A stretch of DNA of 64,000 nt from Mytilus galloprovincialis (lineage: Eukaryota > Mollusca > Bivalvia > Mytilida > Mytilidae): the NCBI RefSeq assembly GCF_965363235.1, contig NC_134847.1, positions 73,352,268 to 73,416,267 of the forward strand. The letters are read 5' to 3'. The notes beneath the pieces were generated by a model, which saw nothing but the letters and a program-made list of their open reading frames with translations, did no database searches and was not told where the DNA came from. Positions 45,595 through 56,180 of the stretch are shown piece by piece. The translations under genes and the position numbers were made by a program. Every line of letters starts with the position of its first letter. Position 1 is the first letter of the stretch.

Positions 45595-47558
45595 CTATGG
45601 CACGCCCATGTTAGTCAGTTCTCTATGTTCTTGACAGGCGGCACATTGACCACAAAATAATACTGTTGCACAGTCGTTGCACATCGAGCCCTGTAATAGA
45701 AAAGAGTTACTGTAAAACTAAAATATAAGATGTAGATTTGTTTAGGATAATTCATTAAAACGTAAAATTTCACAATTCACTGTCATTCCTTTTAATCACA
45801 ATATACAATATTTAAACACAAATAGAAAAAACCAGTAAAACTACCAGATATGTTTTATGAATACTCAATTTTTAGGCTCTTTATTTTCATCTCTAACAGC
45901 TGTACTCAAACTTTTTTTAAGCAAATCAGTATAAAATATTAAGCAAATTTCCAATCATGTTGCATATGTTCTGCTACGACCTTAATTAACTGATATCGAA
46001 GTATCTAACTCAAACTGAAGTGGAAACTCGTGGATATGACATGGTTGAATATGACATTATGTATTAACTTATCATAGATACCAGGATTGAAATTTTGTAT
46101 TAACGCCAGACGTGTTTCGTCTACAAAAGACTCATCAGTTACGTTCGGATCAAAAAAGTTTAAAAGGTCAATTAAAGCAAGATTTTGAAGAGCATCGAGG
46201 ACCACAAATTCTTTAAAGTTTTGACAAATACAGCTAATGTAATCTATTTCAGAGAAAAAAAAACAAATTGTACAGTTATTTACGATTCTTGTTTAGGATA
46301 ATTCATTAAAACGTGAAATTTAACAATTCACTGTCATTCTTTTTAATCACAATATACAATATTTAAACACAAATAGAAAAATCCAGTAAAACTACCAGAT
46401 AGTTTTTATGAATTCTCAATTTTTAGGCTCTTTATTTCCATCTCTAACAGCTGTACTATAACTTTTTTAAGCAAATCAGTATAAAATATTAAGCAAATGG
46501 TTGAATATGACATTATGAATTTACTTATCATAGATACCAGGATTGAAATTTTGTATTTACGCCAGACGCGTTTCGTCTACAAAAGACTTATCAGTGACGT
46601 TCGGATCAAAAAAGTTTAAAAGTTCAATTAAAGCAAGATTTTGAAGAGCATCGAGGACCACAAATTCTTTAAAGTTTTGACAAATACAGCTAATGTAATC
46701 TATTCCAGAGAAAGAAAAAATAATTGTACAGTTATTTACGATTCTTGTTTTCCTGGATTCAACATTTAATTATTAGTTCATCAAAAATACTAGTAGCAAA
46801 CTTTTTTTTCAATTGAATCTGTAAAGAGTTCACTATGAATAAATTATCTCAAGACAGTTTTGTAATGATTACCTTGATTCCACCAACAGTTCTTATTTTG
46901 TTTCGAAGGGTTATGTCACTTGCAGGAACACATAAGGGCATACACATATTTTCTCCTATTCGTGATCCCAAGTAGCAAATAGAACAGGGGTAACACATAC
47001 AAGTGAGTACAACTGAAAAAAGATACAAAATATATGAATACAAAGTAGGATAAATAAAAGTCACTATGTGTTGTTTATACTGTAGGTAAAACATCCGTTC
47101 AATAAATATAATTTGATATGTTTTCAATTACCACAACAGTGAAATAATTTCATTTGTTCTTGACTATATTTTAGAGAGCTATTATGAATGACAATTTGTA
47201 TTGCAAAATAAATATAAGACGTATATTATGAAGTTGCATTACATTATTATCAAATGATAGATTATCGTATGTCTGATGTTGACCTGTTTGAATTTTTTGT
47301 CATAAAAATTTAAAACATACATGTATTTGGCTCTGCACAACAGTCAAAAAGATCTGTGGTCCACTCCCTATGCCCTTCAAAGCCTGTGACCATTAAAGAA
47401 TTATTCTGCATTTGAGGTTGCTGAACAATGGGTTGGTTAGGAAAGTTAGATTGTTGAGACGGTGATCGATGGTAGTAACTTTGAGGTTGTTGAGAAGTGA
47501 CATTGGTAGATCCATAGTTAATCTCTGGGTATAGTTGATTTCCTCCTCGATACTCCAT
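45595..47558 (-). CDS. PLAC8-family gene E, three coding exons
   Basis: The exons are 47321-47558, 46873-47012 and 45595-45690, encoding 157 residues in the shared phases. The N-terminus has LYPEINYGST as in gene D, then a Gln/Ser/Pro-rich stretch. The core reads REWTTDLFDCCAEPNT, then TCMCYPCSICYLGSRIGE, CVPASD, NKIRTVGGIK, and GSMCNDCATVLFCGQCAACQ, ending TNMGVP. At the exon 1-2 junction the split codon is T+TT (Phe), where every other gene here has Cys at this conserved PLAC8 position. The last residue of exon 2 is Lys rather than the Arg seen in genes B-D; gene F also has Lys there. Intron 2 contains a partial 550-bp tandem duplication with two sense-strand hammerhead motifs, and a further hammerhead lies about 380 bp upstream of the ATG. 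Confidence 0.88.
46103..46144 (-). ncRNA. Hammerhead ribozyme in gene E intron 2, sense strand
   Basis: On the minus strand, core CUGAUGA, stem II GUC/GAC and GAAA are intact. Stem III is very short (AC-AC-GU). The cleavage triplet is GUC. Stem I ACGUAA/UGGCGU has one mismatch. It is possibly active but weaker than the consensus. It lies in the sense direction of gene E pre-mRNA. Confidence 0.6.
46559..46600 (-). ncRNA. Hammerhead motif in gene E intron 2, damaged core
   Basis: Partner of the 46103 motif within the direct duplication. Stem I (ACGUCA/UGGCGU) is good, but the core reads CUGAUAA, changing the essential G8. It is probably inactive. Confidence 0.6.
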
Positions 47559-47934
47559 ATTCGTATATATTAAAAATCAGTTTGAAAAATACTTTTTATT
47601 TATTTTTAATGCCTTATTTAAAATTTTCCTGATGTTTATAGTCGATCCTCACTATGGACTTCTATCTTGTGTTTATGTTGACATAAAAAGTCATATGACC
47701 TATGTGCTATTACAGGTGAGTAAGCATCTAACTACCTCAACTTGAAAGCTGGTTAATCAATAATAAATTCGTAGATGCAATTCTGGAAAAACTCGTCACT
47801 GCTATAATAAAGTAAGTATTATAAATTTTGTATAGAAAACTGATACTGACACCTTCCTTTCAAATTTAAAGTTTTGTTCTTCCAGTCAAGGCGGAAGTTT
47901 TTAGTTAGCAAAGGTACCAGGATTATGATTTAAT

Positions 47935-47978
47935 ACGCCAGACGCGCGTTTCGTCTACATAAGACTCATCAGTGACGC
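47935..47978 (-). ncRNA. Hammerhead ribozyme upstream of gene E, intact core
   Basis: Stem I GCGUCA/UGGCGU, core CUGAUGA, stem II GUC-UUAUGUA-GAC, GAAA, stem III ACG-CG-CGU and GUC cleavage triplet all match the array consensus exactly. It is sense to gene E and about 380 bp upstream of its ATG, so it could lie in the 5' UTR or 5' intron of that gene. Confidence 0.8.
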
Positions 47979-48314
47979 TCAGTTCAAAATAGTTATGATA
48001 AAGCCAAACAAGTACAAATTTAGAGCATTCAGGACCCAAAATTCCCAAAAGTTGTGCCAAATACTGCTAAGGTAATCTATTCCTGGGATTAGAAAATTCT
48101 TAGTTTTTCGAAAAATTCAAAGTTTTGTAAACGGAAAATTTATATAAAAATGACCATATAATTGATGTTCATGTCAACACCGAAGTGCTGATACTGGGCT
48201 TGTGATACCCTCGGAGACGAAACATCCACTAGCAGTGACATCGACCCAGTGCTGTGTAAATAGTTATCAAAAGTACCAGGATTATAATTTAATACGTCAG
48301 ACGCGCATTTCATT
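47935..48314 (-). mobile_element. Retrozyme monomer with terminal hammerheads
   Basis: This is a minus-strand copy of the retrozyme repeat. A complete hammerhead lies at 47935-47978 and only the 3' part of a second (gaaatgcgcgtc and stem I) at about 48285-48314. The spacing is close to the 352-nt unit of the array. The body contains the same structured block (cccagt...actgg) and 'atcaattat/gatgttcatg' segment. It sits 5' of gene E in the same orientation. Confidence 0.7.
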
Positions 48315-51237
48315 ATTTAAGGTAGATCAGGATTGAACAATTACTTTATCAAGATTTTAAAAAACGTCATACATTTTCTCGATACATCTGTGAAAAAACA
48401 TCAAAAGTGGCTAAACAGTCAGACGGGATCCAATTCATTTCAATCTGACAAGTCATTTTATTTACGTTCAACTAACAAATCCTTAAATGTAGAATAAATG
48501 AATTGTTAACTTCGGATTATGTCATTAAGTAACTTGCTTTTTCTCTTTTTTTTATATAAGTAATAGTACTAAACTTATATATTTCAAAGGTTTGTAAATG
48601 AAATATGGTGTTTTGCAAAGGCACAAATTAAAATAAGATATGTCAGAAAGGCACATCAATGCAAAGAAAATAAAACAATATCTAAACAGACAACAAAAAG
48701 AACTATATCTCACCGTTCGGGATTCCACAATGAGTTAAACCCATACCATTTAGTCAGCTATAAAAACGACAATCATTGAATTACCGGCTCCTGAATTGGG
48801 ACGGGCACACACATAGTGTGGCGATGTTTAACTAGTTTCAAAACGCCAACCCTCCCCTAACCTCGGACAGTGGTGTAACAGGACAACATAAGAACAAACT
48901 ATAAAACTCGGTTGCTTTCATGTGAAATGAAAAGCAATATGACAGAATCAATTGATTCTTTCTTCAACCAATCAAGCATCAACATTTGTATGAATTAAAC
49001 ATTCACTTTAAATATAAAAGAATCATCTAGCTATTTTGTTTTAGATCGGTTGATTTAATGTAAGATTTTTTTTCAGATGAACTATTTTTGTTCGTTTAAG
49101 ATTTCAATAAATTTTGATAAATTGACGATGAACTAAATAGTTTTACAAGGAAATATTACCTTTCACATTACCCGTTAAATCGATACTTAAGCTTATTAAT
49201 AAATGTATATGAATGCTCGCAAGAAACATTTTTAATTAAAAGAATCAAATATCATAAAAATCATAAAGTTATGTTATGTTATTCTATTGAAGTAACCAAC
49301 CTCTTATATCGTACGAATAAATGTAAGCTGTTTGTTCTCGAGAGTATAGATAATTACGGAAGTATTCGCTAATCCCTCTTATATAATCATGTGATAATTT
49401 TAGAACGAGACTGTACAATACATTTCCGATTACAACAATTATAATATGTCAATTGATTTCTTCCGTTTCGAAATTGTTTGTTTTTCGAAAAATGTTGTTG
49501 TCTTGGAAAAATGAAAAAATGTAAAATTAAAACTTCAAGGTACTATTAGGCGATTGAAATTAAGTCTACAATTTCATTTTAAATGCACCCATTTAGCACA
49601 TGGATATATAATAAAGCCGGCAAAAGCTAAGTATTTGTACTCTAAACAAAAATAAAAATCACAAAAATACTAAACCCCTCAATCGGAAAGTCCCTAATCA
49701 CATGGCAAAATCAAATGACGAAACACATCAAACGATCCAGTTTCTTCCATTACAGATAATACGTCTGTTGCAAATTCAGTCAAAGGTACGGAATGACTAT
49801 TTTCGATTTTTCAATGTGTTAGCATTATTGCATTTTCTATCATATGAATATAAGAAGAATGTATGAAAATATAGAAAACGCTGAGAAGAAAGATTTACAG
49901 TCAAATGCAATATTAATGACGTGTTTTAAATAATCTCCAGTGAAAATAATAAAAATGGGTGAAAACCAAATACATGTGTTTTTATTATTTAACCGGTTGT
50001 CATTTAAAACCAAATAAAATCCTTTATGTAATGCTTCGATCATATCATGAATTCCGTTAACTGCGAAATTAATAGACAATTATAACAACTTATATAGTTG
50101 ACCGAAATACCGCTATCTTGGATTGATATACGCGGATATCTTTTGGTGGGAATATATTGGGAATAACTTTTATATTTCAACTAACCATCAGAAACATGAC
50201 GGATAGTAAAACAGGATCTGCCCACCCTCCTGACGCACCTGAGATCACTTCTTATTTGTGGGGTTCATGTTTTTTTTTTATTTTCTATGAAGTGTTTTTA
50301 ACTAATGTATCTTTTCGTGATCTTTTATTTGTCATGACACTGTTTATTTTTCATCCAAGAGTTTTTGTTATGTCCCCTTAGTATCTTCCGCCTTTTCTGC
50401 AGTTACATTGACTTTTAACCTTTATCTTACCTTTCGTAAATTTTCTTTTGATGAATAAGAATATCATTAACAAACTAAGGTCCTAGCTCTCTAACACAAG
50501 TTGGCGTCAAAAAATTGTTATTCTTTTATTCCCTCATAAACCTCACAGCGTATTTAAGTATCTACATCCTTTAATTTCGTTTTTATATTCTGGGTTCGAG
50601 AGTACCAGTTGATTGCAAATCAAAAAGAGCGATTCGGACGCATAAATAAAAGGCAACCTCAGTGAACCGCTGTTCCAAAGTCTTTAATAGATTAAGAGAA
50701 AACAATTCCGGGTAACAAACTTAATCTGAGGGAAACACATCAACTATAACAGGAAAAAATGGAACAACAAAAACACTGAAGTGCAACAAACACCAACATA
50801 CATAAATATAACGATACAATGGTGGTGTTTTTTTTAATTTGGTTTAAAACATTATAACAATTCGTAGTCATTCTAGTCATGATAAGATTTCATATAAGGC
50901 TAAAATATTGGAAATAAAAATTGAAAATTACTATGTTGTTCACAGCACTAATTTAACTTTTGATTCAACCAAATGATATCAGGTGAAAGATTGTCATTTC
51001 TTGACAAAACCCGTATATGTGCATAAATAAAGCTTTTCCTGAAAGATAGATATAAAGTTGTATGACTTTGAGCCCAAATGTGATTGGCTATGGTTTGCAT
51101 TAATATTCTATGGAAATTAAAAAGTTTATATCTGCTCAACTCAAGGTAAATTATTTAAACAGCTGGTTGAATTTATCATAATTTCGAGTTAAATTTTTGA
51201 AATTGCAATTTCTCACATAATAATGATTTGCTTGCTT
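48315..51237. other. Intergenic stretch between genes E and F, first part
   Basis: No exon is seen. It holds an R2 copy (48650-48915, -), an R3 copy (49640-49735, -), an R5 copy (50195-50395, +) and an R1 copy (50645-50860, -). Confidence 0.5.
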
Positions 51238-51414
51238 AAAGGAGTATGTTCGGTAGGGGACATATTTGGCCCCGATAGTAAAGTTCAATGTTACAAGATA
51301 AAAGATGTTTTAAGTTGACTTAGAGACATGTGTGATATTGTTCAATAAATCCGAATTTGAAATTTAAGCTAAAAAAAGGGGACATATCCGTGCCTTATTG
51401 AACCTACTCCTTTG
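51238..51414. mobile_element. Short inverted-repeat element (MITE)
   Basis: The ends aaaggagtatgttcggta (left) and the reverse complement of 'ttgaacctactccttt' (right) form imperfect inverted repeats of about 18 bp around a 177-bp AT-rich interior that repeats 'ggggacatat'. No clear target-site duplication is seen, so the exact ends are uncertain. Confidence 0.55.
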
Positions 51415-51842
51415 TTCTTTTGATTTCCTAATACTTGAAAGATCTCATTACTGCAGTCAGTGTCTGATAAACAATGACATAACTTAAAAGATCAGTTGCA
51501 TGTTTGCTATTATTAGTTTGAATCGCCTGACTATTTAACTTATATTAACTTGAATAAATTTTTTTTTATTTACCCTTCAACTGCAAGACGCAGATTTAAA
51601 TTGTGAACATTGATCAAAATCTACTGAGCGATAATGAGGAGTATTGTTTATTACAATGTTCATAAACACATTAGAAAAAACATATAAATGAACAAAATAA
51701 ACACAGACGAGCGAAGCGACGACATTTTACTTGTTCTGCTACAAAATATGTATTAAGTCTAAGATGCATACTTTCTTTATTGATTGTTATTGGCTTTGAA
51801 CTAGCTGTCATAAACTGCGAGAACTCCCAAATCTGTACTTAG

Positions 51843-52048
51843 TGTTCTTTGTTGTTAAGATGTACAAGTACCCGTCCACTCTGTGTTCTTTGTTGTTAAG
51901 ATGTACAAGTACCCGTCCACTCTGTGTTCTTTGTTGTTAATATGTACAAGTACCCGTCCACTCTGTGTTCTTTGTTGTTAAGATGTACAAGTACCCGTCC
52001 ACTCTGTGTTCTTTGTTGTTAAGATGTACAAGTACCCGTCCACTCTGT
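51843..52048. repeat. 41-bp minisatellite, five copies
   Basis: Five nearly perfect direct copies of a 41-bp unit contain 'gatgtacaagtacccgtcca' and 'tgttctttgttgtta'. The array lies in the left part of an R2 repeat copy in the E-F intergenic region. Confidence 0.9.
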
Positions 52049-52856
52049 GTTTTTAGATTTATTTATATTTCTATTAATCTGATCAGCAGAGTCTTTTTCA
52101 AATGATTTATATAGTGTGTTCTTATTTTGTACTGTTACACCTCTGTCCCTGGTTAGGGAGATTGTATCACCTGCTAACATGTTGAACCCCGTCACTGTAT
52201 TTTCCTGTCCCAAATCAGGAGCCTGTTATTCAGTGGTTGTAGTTTGTTGCAGAGTTACAATTTTTTCATTAATTATTTAGGCCTTTAGATTTCACGTTTG
52301 AATTGTTGACATATGTTTTTTTTCGTGTCCTTTATCGCTAACTATGCGGTATGTGCTTATAGTTCATTGTTGGAGGCCGTACGGTGATATATAGTTGTTA
52401 ATATCTCTGTCATTTAGTCTGTTGTGGAGAGTTGTCTCATTGGCCATCACAACACTTTTTGTTTATATAGACATAGTATATAGACATGCATATGTATATA
52501 TCTTGCATCTGAGTTTATAAATTGCGTTGTGAATTCCAAAACTGAAGGCATTTTGAACACATTGGTGAACTTCTCATTAGGCAAAAAGGATGGAAAAGAT
52601 ACCATGGGGACAGTTTCAAACCATGAAAAACCTCACATAACAAACAACATGACGAAAGCACGTTTTCAGTTATGATAGTTATCAAATGAACCAGGCTTGT
52701 AGACGAAACGCACGTCTGGCGAAAACACTAAATTTAATACTGGTATCCATATGAGTTTATTTACAACAACTGGGTCGATGCGACTGCTGGTGGAATTTAA
52801 TTTCCCGAGGTTATCATCAGCCCAGTAGTCAACACTTCTGTGCTGACATGACTTAG

Positions 52857-53022
52857 GAGATAACTGTATTGTATTTTAAGCTCCAACGGCATCAATTGGG
52901 GATTTGATGGTCGCAAATTAAGTTTACTGGCGACGCGTTAGCGGAGACAGTAAACGGGTATTTGCGACCATCAAATCCCAAATTGATGCCGTCGGAGCTT
53001 AAAATACAATATTGTTATCTCC
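52857..53022. mobile_element. Foldback element with arms of about 60 bp
   Basis: The left arm (52857-52919) and right arm (about 52960-53022) are near-perfect inverted copies. The shared sequence includes 'atttgatggtcgcaaat' and 'ttttaagctcc'. A loop of about 40 bp separates them. A transcript would form a long hairpin. It lies inside the interrupted retrozyme. Confidence 0.75.
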
Positions 53023-53378
53023 ATTCTAATGAAACTGACAGAAAACAACGTTAAAACATGTATTTAAAATCTGTCATATGCCGTCTGCGCTTGCGCGTAC
53101 GTCCCATAGCATCAATTGTCAATTGATGCCATGTAAGAAAGTGACGTTATCCAATCAAAATGAACGTTACAAACGTTGTTGCATTAGAATTGTCATTGAT
53201 ATGGTCATCTTTATGAATTAACTGTTTATAAAACTTTAGATTTTTTTTAAATACTAAGGCTTTTCTACCACAGGAATATATTACCTTAGTTGTATTTGGC
53301 AAAACTGTAAGGAATTTTGGACCTCAATGTTCTTCAACTTCGTACTTTATTTGGCCTTTATAACATTTTTGGATTCGA

Positions 53379-53422
53379 GCGTCACTGATGAGTCTTTTAT
53401 CGACGAAACGCGCGTCTGGCGT
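53379..53422 (+). ncRNA. Hammerhead ribozyme, intact core
   Basis: Stem I is GCGUCA/UGGCGU, with core CUGAUGA, stem II GUC/GAC around a UUUUAUC loop, GAAA, stem III ACG-CG-CGU and GUC cleavage triplet. Cleavage is predicted after 53416. Downstream, a CTGATAA-type decayed partner lies at about 53733-53777, and a minus-strand remnant at about 53828-53880. Confidence 0.75.
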
Positions 53423-54125
53423 AAATACTAAATTTAATCCTGGTATCTATGATGAGTTTATTTACAACCAATGGGTCGATGCCACTGCTGGTGGAGTTTT
53501 ATTTCTCCCGAAGGTATCACCAGCTCAGTAGGCAGCACGTCTGTGCTGACATGAATTGTCATTAATATGGTCATGTTTATAAATTAACTGTTTACAAAAC
53601 TTTTGAATTATTTAATTACTAAGACTTTTCTACAACAGGAATAGATTACCTTAGCTGTATTTGGCAGAACTGTTGGAAATTTTGGTCCTTAATGCTCTAC
53701 AACTGTCTACTTTATTTGGCTTTTATAACTTTTTTGGATTCGACCGTCACTGATAAGTCTTTTGTGAACGAAACGCGCGTCTGGCGTAAATACTTCATTT
53801 AATCCTAGTATCTATGATGAGTTTATTGATACGCCAGATGCGCGTTTTGTCTGCAAAAGATAGATTCAGCAGTGGCGCTGACTAATAAAATAATTACTAA
53901 TAATGTCTTTGTATACACATCTACCTGCATTTGTGTTTTAAAAGCTCTAGATGTTTGATCTGGAATAAATGTTTTTGTGTTATAAAGTACATGTGATATA
54001 TACACTTTACGAATATATCACTACCCAATGCAGTACATTTTGATACTGTAACATTGTATTGTATACATTTAGAAGATCCTTTACAAGAACATTACACATA
54101 AGTCTGTGTTCTTATGAAGACCTGT

Positions 54126-56180
54126 CTAAGGAATTCCCATATTTGTCAGTTCTCTTGCTTCCTGACAAGCAGCACATGGTCCACAGCACACAATTACAAG
54201 ACAGTCATCACACATTGAACCCTAAAATCAGGTGAAGATCGTGTTCAATTATCGAGACTAAATGATAATTCTATTATAAAGTATTTCAAACAAATTAATT
54301 GGTGCTAAATAAATAATCATATCACATAAAAATTCTTTTACAACATACCACGCCACAATTATATTGCACATTCCTTAAAAGTGAAACAACAACAATACCG
54401 AACTCCAATGAAAATCCAAAACGGAAAGTCCTTTATCAAATTGAAAATTAAAAGCTCAAACACGAATGGAAAACAACTATAACTTTATCATACAGGCAAT
54501 TCCTTATGTAGAAAATGGTGAATTTGGTAGCGTATGAGCTTTGTCTATATGCTATTTTCAGTTTCCTTGTTAAAACAGTTATTTGTTTTATAGTGTTAGA
54601 GATTATATATCACAATGTTGACTGTTGTTCCTCAATTTGTGACGTTATAACATATTTTTGGTTTGTGTTGCTTACACACAGTTGTCAATATTATGGAATT
54701 TTATGCGACTGTCATATAAGTGAGCTGTTTGGCTAGCTATAAAACTAGACAGACTGGCTCCTCTCCTTTAACATATTTACAATTTGTAGAACAGATATGT
54801 TCATAGGCAAACACATAAAATAAGACACATGGGCATATATTGCTTGATTGTCATGAATTTCCTCTAATGTATTTAAATTTAATGAAGCAATGTTCAATAT
54901 GTTTCTGCATCTTTACCAATGAGAAAAATGGTACCATCTTTTCTGCACCAGATGCACGTTTCGCAACCAATGTCTCTTCGGTGATGCCCGTGGCAAAATA
55001 TTAAAAAATCAAAATTCAATCCTTTCTGAATTAATACTAGTAGTATAGCACTAAAACATAAATAGACAACAGAGTCAAGATCTATCATAGGCGGATCCAG
55101 GGGGGGGGGGGGGGGGCTGGGGGGCCCGGGTCCCCCCCTTTCGTGGGAAAAATTTGGTTGATTATATAGGGAATCATTGAAGCATGACTGGAGCGCCCCC
55201 CCCCCCTTAGGTCAGTCAGCGGACCCCCTCCCCCCCCCTTAGGAAAAGTTCTGGATCCGCCACTGTCTATGTTGACTCAATGTGAACAATGTTTTAACTA
55301 GTATTCGTGTATCTTACTTTGATTCCTCCAACACTCCTTATTCTATTTCTCAAGATGATATCTCCGCCAGGTACGCAGGCTGGTGCGCAGAAGCATTCCC
55401 CTAATCGTGATGCCAAGTTACAGACAGCAAATGGGTAACAACAACATGTAAAAACACCTGCAAAAAAATGCAATGTTCAGTGTTTATCAAATTTGGACAT
55501 TACAGGCGGCTAAAACGGACATGCTGTTGTGGGATAAAGAAATAACACAGAACATTTCATGTCGCTATTCATGTTTCCGTTGATTGGTTGTGCAACATTA
55601 AAAGAAACTATCGAACAGATTGCTTCTAATATTTGAAATAATGTCATCGGTTTAAGGAAACCATCGTGATTTGGTGGATTGTTATTAAATATTTGTGTCC
55701 CTGATGACCACATATGTATTTCAATAGGCGCAGCCATAATCCCGTCCTTCTTATATCTCATTAATAAAATCAATGAATGCGAATTATCACTCTGTATGTT
55801 TACTTATGATAACGAGTAACACAACGAAAACCACTAGTTGAGCAGGAGCTGCATGTCCTCCATATTTAACTTTTGATTTTCCCAGTATAAAAGAAAAAGA
55901 TATATACGATTGTAATCATTTTTTTGTAATGTTTTTTTTTTATCGACTTACAATTGGCCATATCAGAAAAACAATCAAAGAGTCCAGTTGACCATGTTCT
56001 GTGTCCGTCCAATGTAGTAGTACCCATAAGCTGATCATGTTGCAATGTCGGTTGATTGACCACCACAGTCACATTTGAGGTGGTAATCTTGTATGGTTGC
56101 ATTTGTGGTGGTGGCCGTTCAGGACTTACTTCAAAATCATTTGATCCATATGATCGATAACTGGTTGGTAGTGCTTCCAT
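54126..56180 (-). CDS. PLAC8-family gene F, three coding exons
   Basis: The exons are 55952-56180, 55318-55457 and 54126-54221, encoding 154 residues. All junctions are GT-AG in the shared phases, and exon 2 was found by homology because it is too short to stand out alone. The ATG at 56180 is preceded by tattttacag then aca, a good acceptor, so a 5'-UTR intron is likely. The N-terminus lacks the Gln runs of gene C but has ERPPPQMQPY. The core reads RTWSTGLFDCFSDMANC, TCCCYPFAVCNLASRLGECFC, CVPGGD, NRIRSVGGIK, GSMCDDCLVIVCCGPCAACQ, ending TNMGIP. It is closest to gene G in its last exon. A G/C-run element sits in intron 2 only about 50 bp from exon 2. Confidence 0.9.
55086..55265. mobile_element. 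MITE with G/C homopolymer runs in gene F intron 2
   Basis: The ends 'ggcggatccag' and 'ctggatccgcc' are inverted repeats within a 180-bp element, flanked by the direct repeat TCTAT (55081-55085 and 55266-55270). The interior contains G runs and C runs of more than ten bases in an otherwise AT-rich region. The terminal motif (tggcggatccag type) is one I have seen in many animal short DNA transposons. The superfamily is not certain. Confidence 0.7.

Larger units (their letters stand above)
45743..46749. repeat. Direct duplication in intron 2 of gene E
   Basis: Two adjacent copies begin with 'ttaggataattcattaaaac' at about 45743 and 46295. They share the 'ttaggctctttatttt' region and end with retrozyme-derived sequence and 'acagttatttacgattcttg'. 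The second copy lacks roughly 80 bp present in the first. Each copy carries a minus-strand hammerhead motif. Confidence 0.8.
52690..53790 (+). mobile_element. Retrozyme dimer of a second subfamily, interrupted
   Basis: Three hammerhead-type motifs (about 52695-52720 partial, 53379-53422 intact, about 53733-53777 decayed) bound two monomers. The second monomer is about 360 bp. The first is about 700 bp because a foldback-bearing insertion of about 340 bp (about 52852-53193) splits the conserved 'gacatgaattgtcattgat' region. This subfamily differs from the 9.8-10.8 kb array by 'ggattcgagcgtca' before the core and 'gtaaatacta' after cleavage, and its structured block is diverged. Confidence 0.65.

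Noticed and set aside
54942-54990. Minus-strand hammerhead-like sequence near 54.95 kb
   Set aside because: GAAAC and an AUC triplet are present, but the core region does not contain CUGAUGA or a close variant, so it is at best a distant decayed relative.
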